A stretch of DNA of 61,202 nucleotides from Minisyncoccota bacterium (GTDB taxonomy: Bacteria; Patescibacteriota; Minisyncoccia; Phycocordibacterales; UBA2100): the NCBI GenBank assembly GCA_018060545.1, contig JAGOVW010000001.1, positions 1-61,202 on the forward strand. Direction: 5' to 3'. The notes below the pieces were generated by a model. That model worked only from the letters and a program-made list of their open reading frames with translations, made no database searches and was not told the origin of the DNA. Both the position numbers and the translations under genes were made by a program. Below, piece after piece: positions 32,711-40,724 of the stretch (the first letter of the stretch is position 1; each line of letters begins with the position of its first letter).

Positions 32711-33103
32711 CTAATCTTTCTTGAGCTGATTCAAGCGCCAGGCAGCCCGTTTTTTTGCATCCACCTGTTGCTTCAGGCTCGCTGCCGTTTTCTTTAGCGC
32801 GTCGGTGTCTTTTTGAACTTTTTGCTCACGTGACTCGAGGGCGCGCACATCGCGTTCATCCTTCTCAACCAACGCTTTTTTTCTTCCGATCTCTGCCTGC
32901 AGTTGTGAAATGCGTAATTCAAGCTGATGTAGCTCACGTTCTTTTGGCGCTATGTCGCGAGATTCTTTCTGCAGCGTGGTAACTGCTCGCTTTACCTGCT
33001 CGTGCAGTCGCAACGCTTCAGCTTCATGATGTTTAGCGTTGTATGTCATGGCCTGGATTTGCCTCTCCAATTCCAGGATATCTTTCATAAAGTTTTCATC
33101 CAT
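32711..33103 (-). CDS. Small coiled-coil protein
   Basis: 130 residues from MDENFMKDILELERQ. Almost entirely heptad-like coiled coil rich in Glu, Lys and Gln ('LRISQLQAEIGRKKALVEKDERDVRALESREQKV' in part). ATG at 33103 has a weak CACACT 6 bases upstream; a longer frame to 33139 is less likely. Function unknown; convergent with the repeat protein. Confidence 0.65.
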   Translation of the reverse strand: MDENFMKDILELERQIQAMTYNAKHHEAEALRLHEQVKRAVTTLQKESRDIAPKERELHQLELRISQLQAEIGRKKALVEKDERDVRALESREQKVQKDTDALKKTAASLKQQVDAKKRAAWRLNQLKKD

Positions 33104-33148
33104 GGCCACAGTGTGGCATAGAACTATGCAGTTGCACATCTACGCATG

Positions 33149-33178
33149 TAAAAAGAGGCGCCTAAGCGCCTCTTTTTA
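33149..33178 (-). terminator. Terminator of fusA
   Basis: TAAAAAGAGGCGC and GCGCCTCTTTTTA form a 13 bp stem with a CTAA loop, 14 bases past the fusA stop. Confidence 0.92.
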
Positions 33179-33191
33179 CTGTGCACAGTTT

Positions 33192-35336
33192 CTATTTTCG
33201 GCTGGCAATAACTTCCTCTGCAACGTTGCGAGGAACTACAGCGTAGTGAGCGAATTCCATCGTTGAGTTTGCGCGACCTTCGGTCATTGAACGAAGCGCC
33301 GTGGTGTACCCGAACATCTCTGAAAGCGGTACGTGTGCGGTGATAACCTTTAGGCCGCCTGAGCGATCATCAATTGACTGCACCTGTCCACGCTTTGAGT
33401 TGAGGTTACCCGTCACGTCGCCCATGAACTTATCTGGAGTTACGACTTCAACTTTCATAACAGGTTCGAGAATGACCGGCTTTGAGATCTTTGCTGCATC
33501 TTGGAAAGCCATAGATGCACAAAGTTTGAAGGCAATTTCTGAAGAGTCCACATCGTGGTACGAACCATCGTAGAGTTCGACTGATACGTCCACCACAGGG
33601 TACCCAGCAAGAATACCGCGATCAAGTGCTTCACGAACACCTTTCTCTACTGCTGGAATGAATTCCTGCGGAATCGCACCTCCCTTAATGCTGTTGATGA
33701 ACTCGAAGTGAGCGTCGCGCTTCACGTTGTTTGGAATCTTTGCACCTTCCTCAAGTGGCTCAAGCGGCTTCAAGCGAATCTTCACGTGTCCGTACTGACC
33801 CTTACCACCCGTCTGCTTGATGTACTTGTTTTCCATTTCAGCAGAACCTTGGATGGTTTCGCGGTATGCAACCTGTGGCTTACCAAGTGTAGCTTCCACA
33901 TTAAACTCGCGCTTCATACGGTCAACGATGATTTCAAGGTGCAGCTCACCCATACCTGCAAGAATCGTCTCTCCTGTTTCTTCGTCGGTGTACATGCGTA
34001 GTGTTGGGTCTTCGTCAGTGAGCTTGTTGAGTGCAACACCCATTTTTTCCTGGTCTGCCTTGGTCTTAGGTTCGATACGAGCTGAAAGCACCGGCTGGCG
34101 GAACTTAATCTCTTCCAGAATGATTGGATTCTTTTCGTCACACACGGAGTGGCCAATTTTTGCATCGCGTACACCTACAAACGCTGCAATTTCGCCAGCG
34201 TGAACCTTCTTGATCTCTTCGCGCTTGTCGGCCTGGAGGCGCACCATGCGGCCTACACGCTCTTTTTTACCATTTGATGCGTTGTACATCGTCTGACCTG
34301 CTTCAAATGTACCTGAGTACACACGGAAGAATGAGAGCTGACCTACGAATGGATCGGTCTGCAATTTGAATACCAATGCAGCAAACGGTGCCTCATCGGA
34401 TGCTGGTCGCTCCACCTCCTCTCCAGTGTCTGGATGCTTCCCTTTAGCAGCGGGCACATCAAGTGGTGACGGAAGGTAATCCACCACACCGTCGAGAACC
34501 AACTGCACACCCTTGTTTTTGAGTGCAGTACCACAGAACGTTGGAAACACTTTGTTTGCAATGGTTGCTTTGCGCAGGATTGCTTTAAGTTCAGGCACCG
34601 ACGGTTCAGTACCTTCAAGGTATGCACTCATCGCTGCCTCATCGTGCTCCACAATCGCCTCCACGAGTTCTGCGTGATACTTCTTTGCATCAGCCATGAA
34701 CTGTTCTGGAATAGGGCCACGGATCACCTTGTCGCCCTTCTCTCCCACCTGAGTGATACCTTCCATCGTCAACAGGTCAATGACACCTGCCATAGCATCC
34801 TCTTCGCCCATAGGAATTTGCATACGCACCGCATTCTTTGAGAGACGGTCACGGATCATAGCGAATGAACGCTCAAATGATGCTCCTGTGCGATCGAGTT
34901 TGTTTACGAAACAGAGACGTGGCACCAAACCGTCTTCTGCATAACGCCAGTTCGTTTCAGTCTGGGGCTCTACTCCCGCAACACCGTCAAACACTACTAC
35001 GGCACCGTCCAATACGCGCATAGAGCGCTGCACTTCTGACGTGAAGTCGATGTGCCCTGGGGTATCGATGATGTTGAAACGGTGTTTGTATGACGTATCA
35101 GCGCCCATGTAGCTTGGGTTCCAGAAACAGGTGATAGCAGCGGCAGTAATCGTAATACCGCGCTCACGCTCCTGTTCCATCCAGTCAGTTACTGTTGCAC
35201 CATCGTGTACTTCGCCAATCTTGTGTGACTCGCCCGTGTAGTAGAGGATGCGCTCGGATGTAGTAGTCTTTCCAGCATCGATGTGCGCGATGATGCCGAA
35301 GTTGCGAACTTTCTCGAGCGGGTAATCACGGGACAT
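33192..35336 (-). CDS. fusA: Elongation factor G
   Basis: Translocase GTPase of the ribosome. 714 residues, full length. G1 AHIDAGKTT, G3 DTPGHIDF, G4 NKLD; domain IV shows 'YRETI' and 'TGGKGQYGHV'. Here it is a separate unit: the plus-strand gene at 35506 separates it from rpsG, unlike the usual rpsL-rpsG-fusA-tuf order. A TACTAT box lies about 36 bases upstream; no clear Shine-Dalgarno. Confidence 0.98.
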   Translation of the reverse strand: MSRDYPLEKVRNFGIIAHIDAGKTTTSERILYYTGESHKIGEVHDGATVTDWMEQERERGITITAAAITCFWNPSYMGADTSYKHRFNIIDTPGHIDFTSEVQRSMRVLDGAVVVFDGVAGVEPQTETNWRYAEDGLVPRLCFVNKLDRTGASFERSFAMIRDRLSKNAVRMQIPMGEEDAMAGVIDLLTMEGITQVGEKGDKVIRGPIPEQFMADAKKYHAELVEAIVEHDEAAMSAYLEGTEPSVPELKAILRKATIANKVFPTFCGTALKNKGVQLVLDGVVDYLPSPLDVPAAKGKHPDTGEEVERPASDEAPFAALVFKLQTDPFVGQLSFFRVYSGTFEAGQTMYNASNGKKERVGRMVRLQADKREEIKKVHAGEIAAFVGVRDAKIGHSVCDEKNPIILEEIKFRQPVLSARIEPKTKADQEKMGVALNKLTDEDPTLRMYTDEETGETILAGMGELHLEIIVDRMKREFNVEATLGKPQVAYRETIQGSAEMENKYIKQTGGKGQYGHVKIRLKPLEPLEEGAKIPNNVKRDAHFEFINSIKGGAIPQEFIPAVEKGVREALDRGILAGYPVVDVSVELYDGSYHDVDSSEIAFKLCASMAFQDAAKISKPVILEPVMKVEVVTPDKFMGDVTGNLNSKRGQVQSIDDRSGGLKVITAHVPLSEMFGYTTALRSMTEGRANSTMEFAHYAVVPRNVAEEVIASRK

Positions 35337-35442
35337 AGTGAATAGTTATTAGCGTTTAGCGGGTAGAAAACATAGTAAATAGAAACCCCTTAACGTGCCG
35401 GAAGAATAGCAGACCGCCACAGAATTGCAAAATGAACCGACG

Positions 35443-35471
35443 TTGCAGAAGAGGCATCGATGCGGTACACA
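35443..35471 (+). promoter_or_regulatory. Promoter of the 35506 gene
   Basis: TTGCAG (35443-35448), 17-base spacer, TACACA (35466-35471). A Shine-Dalgarno AAGGAG follows, about nine bases before the ATG at 35506. Confidence 0.65.
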
Positions 35472-35505
35472 GACAACTGGCACCAAGCACCAAGGAGAGA
35501 GTTCT

Positions 35506-35949
35506 ATGCTTGACCCGACTAAGGCAGTGCTCGAAAAAATGCTCGCCCTGATGCTCAGCGCATCAGAAAAGCGTGGCGCAGAAAAACTCACGATGGTCAG
35601 CCTGCGATACTGGGTAGAAGAGGCGGCACGCGAACTACAGACCTCACCTGAGGACAGAGCGGCTGCACTCACAAGGCTGCACGGCTACCTGTCGGTAAAC
35701 CCTCCCGGGAGACTCGACGCGTTTTCTCTATTTGAAGCCTGCACGCTCATCCGATCCATCGTAAACCCGGATGACGAACCCAACCTTGGTGAGCGTGCAT
35801 ATACGACCATGCGACAGATCCAGGCTGCACTGCACGCTTCGCCGTTTACGTTTGTACTGGGTGACCTTGCGTACGACACCTTCCACATCACCAACGAGAA
35901 AGGCTGCACTTTCCGCGTGCAAGTCGTTGAGGTCGAACCTTCTCGGTAA
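35506..35949 (+). CDS. Hypothetical protein inserted between rpsG and fusA
   Basis: 147 residues from MLDPTKAVLEKMLALML, not recognised. Soluble, mixed helix then beta ('FTFVLGDLAYDTFHITNEKG', 'FRVQVVEVEPSR'). The ATG has AAGGAG upstream; a longer frame to 35425 lacks one. Flanked by its own promoter and a bidirectional terminator, and opposite in strand to the ribosomal genes on both sides, so it looks like an insertion. Confidence 0.7.
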   Translation: MLDPTKAVLEKMLALMLSASEKRGAEKLTMVSLRYWVEEAARELQTSPEDRAAALTRLHGYLSVNPPGRLDAFSLFEACTLIRSIVNPDDEPNLGERAYTTMRQIQAALHASPFTFVLGDLAYDTFHITNEKGCTFRVQVVEVEPSR

Positions 35950-35976
35950 ACTCGTGAACAATTCTGCAGACATCAA

Positions 35977-36001
35977 AAGAGCCGCCCCTTCGGGCGGCTC
36001 T
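35977..36001. terminator. Bidirectional terminator between 35506 gene and rpsG
   Basis: AGAGCCGCCC and GGGCGGCTCT (35978-36001) around CTTC; T-rich on both sides (CCTGTTTTG on plus, TTTT on minus). Confidence 0.88.
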
Positions 36002-36023
36002 CCTGTTTTGTGTGTGCTGTGTA

Positions 36024-36485
36024 TTACCACGCAAAGTGAGCAAATGCCTTGTTGGCCTCTGCCATCTTGTGCATGTTTTCCTTCTTCGCAATCGCGTCAC
36101 CCTCTCCCTTGCTTGCAGCAAGAATCTCTGCAGCCAGTTTTTCTGACATAGGCTTTCCTTTCTTAGAGCGAGCTGCGTCGCGCATCCAGCGGAGTGCAAG
36201 TGCGAGCTGTCGTTCAGGGCGAACAGGAGTTGGCACCTGGTAGTTCGCACCACCAACGCGGCGCGAGCGAACCTCAAGCGACGGCTGCACATTCTCGATT
36301 GCTGTAGCAAGCATGCCTGCAGGTTCACCATCCTTCTTCAAGATTTCAAATGCATCGTAAATTACTTTGCGTGCAGTGTCTTTCTTTCCTCGCTCCATCA
36401 CGTAGTTGACGAGCTTGGTCACGAGCACTGACTGGTATACCGGGTCAGGGCGAACAGGATCACGTTTCTTTATCGGGCGTCGCAT
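36024..36485 (-). CDS. rpsG: Ribosomal protein uS7
   Basis: 30S head organiser. 153 residues; 'LVNYVMERGKKDTARKVIYDAF', 'SRRVGGANYQVPTPVRPERQLALALRW' (read RRVGGANYQVP) and 'MAEANKAFAHFAW' are diagnostic. Eleven bases after rpsL. Confidence 0.97.
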   Translation of the reverse strand: MRRPIKKRDPVRPDPVYQSVLVTKLVNYVMERGKKDTARKVIYDAFEILKKDGEPAGMLATAIENVQPSLEVRSRRVGGANYQVPTPVRPERQLALALRWMRDAARSKKGKPMSEKLAAEILAASKGEGDAIAKKENMHKMAEANKAFAHFAW

Positions 36486-36496
36486 AGTATGAAATA

Positions 36497-36913
36497 TTAT
36501 TTACCTCCCTTTGGCTTCTTGGCACCATAGCGTGAGCGACCACGGCGGCGTGCATCAACACCAGCAGCGTCCAGCCGTCCGCGCACAATCGTGTAGCGCA
36601 CACCGATGTCTTTTACGCGACCTCCGCGAATCATAACTACTGAGTGCTCTTGCAGTGTGTGCTTTTCACCCGGGATGTATGCGGTTACTTCCTGACCGTT
36701 GGTGAGACGAACACGAGCAATCTTACGAATAGCCGAGTTAGGCTTGCGAGGGGTCTTGGTAGTTACCTTGACGCAGGTGCCACGCTTGAAAGGTGACGCG
36801 TAGAATGTTGGGCGATTTTTAAGTACGTTGAAACCGCGACCGAGTGTTGCGGTTTTGGTCTTACGGATGCGATCAGTACGACCGCGCTTTACCAATTGGT
36901 TGATTGTTGCCAT
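36497..36913 (-). CDS. rpsL: Ribosomal protein uS12, variant decoding loop
   Basis: Decoding-centre protein. 138 residues; '[20 protein letters not shown]' holds the first streptomycin-related loop. The second loop reads [14 protein letters not shown] instead of RVKDLPGVRYHxVRG: one residue is missing where the conserved Pro should be, and His is replaced by Thr. The C-terminus '[20 protein letters not shown]' is normal. First gene of rpsL-rpsG with a good promoter at 36942. Confidence 0.96.
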   Translation of the reverse strand: MATINQLVKRGRTDRIRKTKTATLGRGFNVLKNRPTFYASPFKRGTCVKVTTKTPRKPNSAIRKIARVRLTNGQEVTAYIPGEKHTLQEHSVVMIRGGRVKDIGVRYTIVRGRLDAAGVDARRRGRSRYGAKKPKGGK

Positions 36914-36941
36914 GTGAAATCGCCTCTAACGAGGTGCGGGC

Positions 36942-36970
36942 ACTGTACTACAGTGCATCTGATAATGCAA
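36942..36970 (-). promoter_or_regulatory. Promoter of rpsL-rpsG
   Basis: Minus-strand TTGCAT (36965-36970), 17-base spacer, TACAGT (36942-36947), then GCCCGCACCT, nearly the same as at the rplC promoter. Confidence 0.78.
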
Positions 36971-37033
36971 CACGACGTATGCACCGGAGAGCCTCGCCAC
37001 CATCGAATACGAGGCTGCCGAACCCAAAAAGTG

Positions 37034-37060
37034 AGGGCGCAGGTCGAAGACCTGCGCCCT
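37034..37060 (-). terminator. Terminator of the 37086 gene
   Basis: AGGGCGCAGGTC and GACCTGCGCCCT around GAA; followed on the minus strand by CACTTTTT. Confidence 0.85.
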
Positions 37061-37085
37061 TTCTCGCCACAGCACCGCGGGGAAA

Positions 37086-37520
37086 TCACGCTCGTGGAGC
37101 CGATGCTTTCTCCACGAGATGGTCAACGTGATGTTGGTGCTCGAACTCAAAGATGAGGTAGAGACCGACGACCAGGAAGCCAACCGCGGCGGCCAGAATC
37201 CCCCAGTTGTACGACTGAGTAAGAAACTGCACCGCAGATGCGAGCGTCACCACCCCTTTGAATGCAGAGAGCTTAGCGACGATCATGCCCACACCGATGA
37301 TGAGCGACTTGATGCCAAACGTGCGCACCACGTGTGCATGCCGACGAACGCTGACACCGAAGTACACGACGCCAGCTGCCAGAACGAGCGTAAGGATGGA
37401 CATGGGCACGACGAGCGTACCGTCGGCAAGCTGGATACTGGCGAGGTAGTACAGCGCACCTGTTGCAGCTCCGCTCATCAGAAACAGACTTGCGCAAAGG
37501 TAGAAGAAAACATGGTTCAC
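37086..37520 (-). CDS. Four-helix membrane protein with His-rich tail
   Basis: 144 residues starting with GTG at 37520, which has a full AGGAGG seven bases upstream. Four hydrophobic segments; the C-terminal tail EFEHQHHVDHLVEK is His-rich and could bind metal. Not recognised. Own promoter likely (TTGAAC-17-TAGGGT near 37570-37600). It lies just downstream of the M50/cupredoxin/repeat-protein operon on the same strand. Confidence 0.7.
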   Translation of the reverse strand: MNHVFFYLCASLFLMSGAATGALYYLASIQLADGTLVVPMSILTLVLAAGVVYFGVSVRRHAHVVRTFGIKSLIIGVGMIVAKLSAFKGVVTLASAVQFLTQSYNWGILAAAVGFLVVGLYLIFEFEHQHHVDHLVEKASAPRA

Positions 37521-37609
37521 GGCTAAACCTCCTATTGACCGTATGTAAGTGAGAGTGGCTCACCTCCTTTTTCACCCTACCCCTTTCCTTCGTAGAGTTC
37601 AAGCACTTC

Positions 37610-38836
37610 CTATTCTCCGAATGTATCGCACGTTTCGCGTGGTTTCCCTTCCAAAAGGGGGCATATTTCATTCGCAATACGCTCAGGGGTGTAGAAACGG
37701 GTCAATCGCTGCACAAACGCACGCATGCATGCCTCTGACGCATCCGCATCACTCTGGATATAATCCAGCCCACAAAAAGCGAGTGCCTCTTTGTACTCCT
37801 GCGTGGGTGCTCCATGCTCATAGAGCCCATTTACCACAGACTCGACACATCCTGCTTTCGGCTCCGAAGGCAGAGTAACGCACCCTTTCCCAAACTCCGC
37901 GTGCTCCCCTTTTGATATGATTTGCTGCACAACACCTGCCACAGCAACGTTCAGAATCATGAGCGCATGTGTCGGGGATTCTGCCTGGGCAATACGCCAC
38001 GCGGTCTGTAAATCTTTTTGTGCAATAGCGTCGAACTTCTGTGCGGCCTCGTAATAACACGCGTGTAGCCAACCCTCTGGAAGCCCGCGGCACAGTTTTA
38101 GCGGCGCATTCTTATCATAGGAAAACCCGTAATTATTCACCTCACCCCAGTCAACGATCACATTGAAAATCCCCTGTCGACATTCTTCCCGGTCACCCTC
38201 TCGCGCTTCAGGCAACCCATTACATAGTTCCATCGGACGTTTAGAAAATACGGGAATGTTCCCCCAATACTGCTTCTCCTGCTTTTCGATTTCAGCGAGC
38301 ATGAAACCGTGCCCTGAACCGTGATAGCAGGTGAGCTGGATGTCTCCCATAGTTTCGCCGTACTTGTTTCCCAACTTGGTGCAAACATCCGTAACGAAAG
38401 CCGAGTCCGGATTATCCTGAATCAGGTGTTCCAAAAATCCGTGATAGAACCCGTACCCGCAGGCGGTTGTTGATTGCGGGAAATCGATGGCATCAATGTC
38501 TGGGTTAGCGAGATATTGCCCGTAGTAGACGATGTCGCCCACCTTGTGCGCATGCCGGTGGCACCCCGTTTCGATGAATGGCTTATATGTTTCGTATACG
38601 TGCGAAAACACGTCCATTCCCGCGTCAATGCTTTCGTTATTGATTGCTTCTTCGATGATGCGGTACCAGCACCCAATCTGCTCGTCAGCTTGCTGAAACT
38701 GAATTGCACACTCGTCAGCTTGTGCGATGTACACGTTCGATCGCCCAAAGACAAAAAATAGCAGCGCCCCTGCGGCAGCGAGTGCCGCAAGCCCGACGAT
38801 TACTGTGTTGCGCACCTGTGTATTACTCCACGACAT
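37610..38836 (-). CDS. Anchored paired-Cys repeat protein 2 (cupredoxin-linked)
   Basis: 408 residues; membrane anchor at about 12-30. A histidine box HRHAHKVGDIVYY (about 96-108) is followed by CGYGFYHGFLEH and by LTCYHGSGHGFM, then six C-x(8-20)-C units (e.g. C..DREECRQG, C..LHACYYEA, C..KAGCVESV, C..SEACMRAF, C..RETCDTF). Same family as 31681 and 58444. The ATG overlaps the cupredoxin stop by 14 bases, giving a tight M50-cupredoxin-repeat operon. The HRHAH and HGSGH boxes suggest metal or haem binding outside the cytoplasm; not proven. Confidence 0.78.
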   Translation of the reverse strand: MSWSNTQVRNTVIVGLAALAAAGALLFFVFGRSNVYIAQADECAIQFQQADEQIGCWYRIIEEAINNESIDAGMDVFSHVYETYKPFIETGCHRHAHKVGDIVYYGQYLANPDIDAIDFPQSTTACGYGFYHGFLEHLIQDNPDSAFVTDVCTKLGNKYGETMGDIQLTCYHGSGHGFMLAEIEKQEKQYWGNIPVFSKRPMELCNGLPEAREGDREECRQGIFNVIVDWGEVNNYGFSYDKNAPLKLCRGLPEGWLHACYYEAAQKFDAIAQKDLQTAWRIAQAESPTHALMILNVAVAGVVQQIISKGEHAEFGKGCVTLPSEPKAGCVESVVNGLYEHGAPTQEYKEALAFCGLDYIQSDADASEACMRAFVQRLTRFYTPERIANEICPLLEGKPRETCDTFGE

Positions 38837-39209
38837 GAATCAGGCCAGTGTAGTACGAACGGATATGGTCGTGAAGCCCCCATGTCCCTACCTTATCGAA
38901 AGTGAAGCTCCACGATTCGTCAGGCTGCAGTGGTCGCAAAGGGTCAAATGCTGCATAGATAGCGTGTGATGGGTGAAGGTCGGAAGCTGGCCAATACTCT
39001 CGCCCGGTCGTATTGGTAAAGGTGACCACCGTTCCAACTCGAATGGTGGGCTCCTTGGGAACAAACCCATCCGGTGTGAGTACTATGGACAGGCTGCCCT
39101 GCTCAATCAGCACCTCGGTACTTACCGGACGTTGTTTCGATACAAGAAGCGACATCCCTGCACCTATCGCGCACACACAGACGACACCCACCACCCACTT
39201 TTTATTCAT
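38823..39209 (-). CDS. Membrane-anchored cupredoxin-like protein with His-only ligand set
   Basis: 128 residues from MNKKWVVGVV; ATG at 39209 overlaps the M50 stop as ATGA. Membrane anchor at about 5-22, then a beta-sandwich with 'GFVPKEPTIRVGTVVTFTNTTG' and 'YWPASDLHPSH' and 'TFDKVGTWGLHDHIRSYYTGLIHV'. Cupredoxins bind copper with His-Cys-His-Met; here the Cys and Met positions are Leu/Asp and Tyr, leaving H79, H82, H113 and H115. It may bind copper by histidines only. Confidence 0.8.
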   Translation of the reverse strand: MNKKWVVGVVCVCAIGAGMSLLVSKQRPVSTEVLIEQGSLSIVLTPDGFVPKEPTIRVGTVVTFTNTTGREYWPASDLHPSHAIYAAFDPLRPLQPDESWSFTFDKVGTWGLHDHIRSYYTGLIHVVE

Positions 39210-39829
39210 ACGCCCGCTAGAGTGCGCGCCAGAGTAAATACCGCGTTTCCAAATACACCTCCAAAGAGAACCACGAAAAGAATGACCATGCCGAAACCTA
39301 GAAACGGGTTGTGTTCCAGTTGGGCGCGTACGCGTTCCCACGAAAGATTCAGTGGGTGCGGCAGGAGTGCTGACAATATTTTTGAACCATCAAGCGGTGG
39401 AATAGGAACCAGGTTGAAAAAAGCGAGCATCACGTTCACCGACACGATCATAAATGCGAGTTCTGCAATCGCGGGAGAAGTGGCCAATCGCGTTACCAGA
39501 GCAAAAACTACTGCCAAGAATATGTTACTGAGAGGACCTGCGAATGCGACGAGTGCCTCCGCCCACCTACCACCACGCTGTAGGTTATATGGGTTGTACG
39601 GGACGGGCTTTGCCCACCCAAAAAGAAATGGCGCGTTACTCAGTGCTAAGAGTGCTGGCAAGATAACCGACCCCATAGGGTCAATATGCTTAAGCGGGTT
39701 CAGGGTGAGGCGCCCGAGCAACCGCGCGGTTGGGTCGCCGAGGTAGTTTGCCATGTAACCGTGTGCCGCTTCGTGCAGCACCACCGAGTAAATGAGCACA
39801 ATCACGAGGAAAATGGTGTCTGGTTGCAT
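39206..39829 (-). CDS. Site-2 protease family (M50) membrane metallopeptidase
   Basis: 207 residues, several membrane helices. HEAAH at about residues 19-23 (HExxH zinc site) and 'FNLVPIPPLDGSK' (the NPxPPLDG-type third ligand) identify the rhomboid-unrelated S2P/M50 family; it lacks a PDZ domain, as in the short FAA-type YwhC-like members. Likely cleaves membrane-embedded substrates. TACCAT lies 13 bases upstream of the ATG. First gene of the operon with cupredoxin and repeat protein; divergent from rpmB. Confidence 0.88.
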   Translation of the reverse strand: MQPDTIFLVIVLIYSVVLHEAAHGYMANYLGDPTARLLGRLTLNPLKHIDPMGSVILPALLALSNAPFLFGWAKPVPYNPYNLQRGGRWAEALVAFAGPLSNIFLAVVFALVTRLATSPAIAELAFMIVSVNVMLAFFNLVPIPPLDGSKILSALLPHPLNLSWERVRAQLEHNPFLGFGMVILFVVLFGGVFGNAVFTLARTLAGV

Positions 39830-39862
39830 ACTCGATGCGAGAATGGTAGCATACGACGCGTT

Positions 39863-40132
39863 ATGGCCAAAAAGTGTGACATCACAGGAAAAACTTCACT
39901 CGTAGGGGGCGGGTACTCTAACCGCACTCGCGCAACGCAGTTCAACCCTACTGGGAAGCGCCGCCGCCACGTCAACCTCCAGAAGAAAACCGTATTCGTG
40001 CCTGAAATTGGCAAGAAAGTCACCTTCACGGCATCTGCAAAAGGCTTGAAGACTCTTCGAAAGAATGGTGCATATGCAACCTTGAAAAAGGCAGGCATCA
40101 TCAAGCGAAATGCCCCTATCGCGGCTAAATAA
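39863..40132 (+). CDS. rpmB: Ribosomal protein bL28
   Basis: 89 residues from MAKKCDITGKTSLVGGGYSN, with 'TQFNPTGKRRRHVNLQKKTVFVPEIGKKVTF'; family-typical. A longer upstream frame is ruled out by the conserved start. CDITGK is kept. The -10 is close (TAGCAT or TACGAC), so the leader is very short or absent. Followed by a terminator. Confidence 0.95.
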   Translation: MAKKCDITGKTSLVGGGYSNRTRATQFNPTGKRRRHVNLQKKTVFVPEIGKKVTFTASAKGLKTLRKNGAYATLKKAGIIKRNAPIAAK

Positions 40133-40154
40133 AGTTTTCTCTTTTTAAAAAAGG

Positions 40155-40184
40155 ACAACCCGGACACTTGGTCCGGGTTGTTTT
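40155..40184 (+). terminator. Terminator of rpmB
   Basis: ACAACCCGGAC and GTCCGGGTTGT around ACTTG, ending in TTTT. Confidence 0.92.
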
Positions 40185-40202
40185 CATGTGGGAGACGTCG
40201 CC

Positions 40203-40655
40203 TCAATTGGCAGGTACAAACCTGCAACCCAGAGGACGCCCGTGCGCATCGAAGTCGCACACATTGTGCCCCATCAACTGAGGAGCTCGCCGGTGCACCT
40301 GCGGTGCGCCTTGATACACGTGCCCACCACGACGATTCTCGTAGCGGAACCGGCCATCAAACTGCCTCACTCGGCGATCGCCGTAGCGACCGCTGGTCAG
40401 ACCGGCACCGTGCCCAAAGAGCGGGCGCCCGTGGAGGTTGTCACGCCTCTCCGGAAATGCACGCCCATAGTGCCTGTACCTGCCATCGTTCGGCTGACCC
40501 GGACGACCCTGGTGTTGGCCGCAGTTCGGGAGTCGCGAATCGCACGTCATGCCGCGCAGCACGGCGTACGGGTCACCCGTGTACTGCGCCGAAGCGGGCA
40601 CAGCAAGGACCCACAAACCAAGAGCGGCCAATCCGCATTTCATGATGTTTTTCAA
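40203..40655 (-). CDS. Secreted Arg/Gly/His-rich small protein
   Basis: 150 residues. I start it at TTG 40655, which has AGGAG seven bases upstream; ATG at 40643 is the alternative. A signal peptide (about 1-26, ending ASAQ) precedes a low-complexity mature part rich in Arg, Gly, His, Tyr and Gln with four Cys ('MTCDSRLPNCGQHQGRPGQ', 'NVCDFDAHGRPLGCRF'). Highly basic and probably disordered; possible antimicrobial, DNA-binding or matrix protein. Not recognised. Confidence 0.65.
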   Translation of the reverse strand: MKNIMKCGLAALGLWVLAVPASAQYTGDPYAVLRGMTCDSRLPNCGQHQGRPGQPNDGRYRHYGRAFPERRDNLHGRPLFGHGAGLTSGRYGDRRVRQFDGRFRYENRRGGHVYQGAPQVHRRAPQLMGHNVCDFDAHGRPLGCRFVPAN

Positions 40656-40724
40656 GGCTTTTCTCCTAATTCCAAAGCATGCGGGTGCATGCTCTTTCTG
40701 CTTGGTATTATATAACAAAAATGC

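Noticed and set aside
36896-37156. Plus-strand open frames across the rpsL promoter region
   Set aside because: They overlap a clear minus-strand promoter and terminator, have no ribosome site and odd composition.
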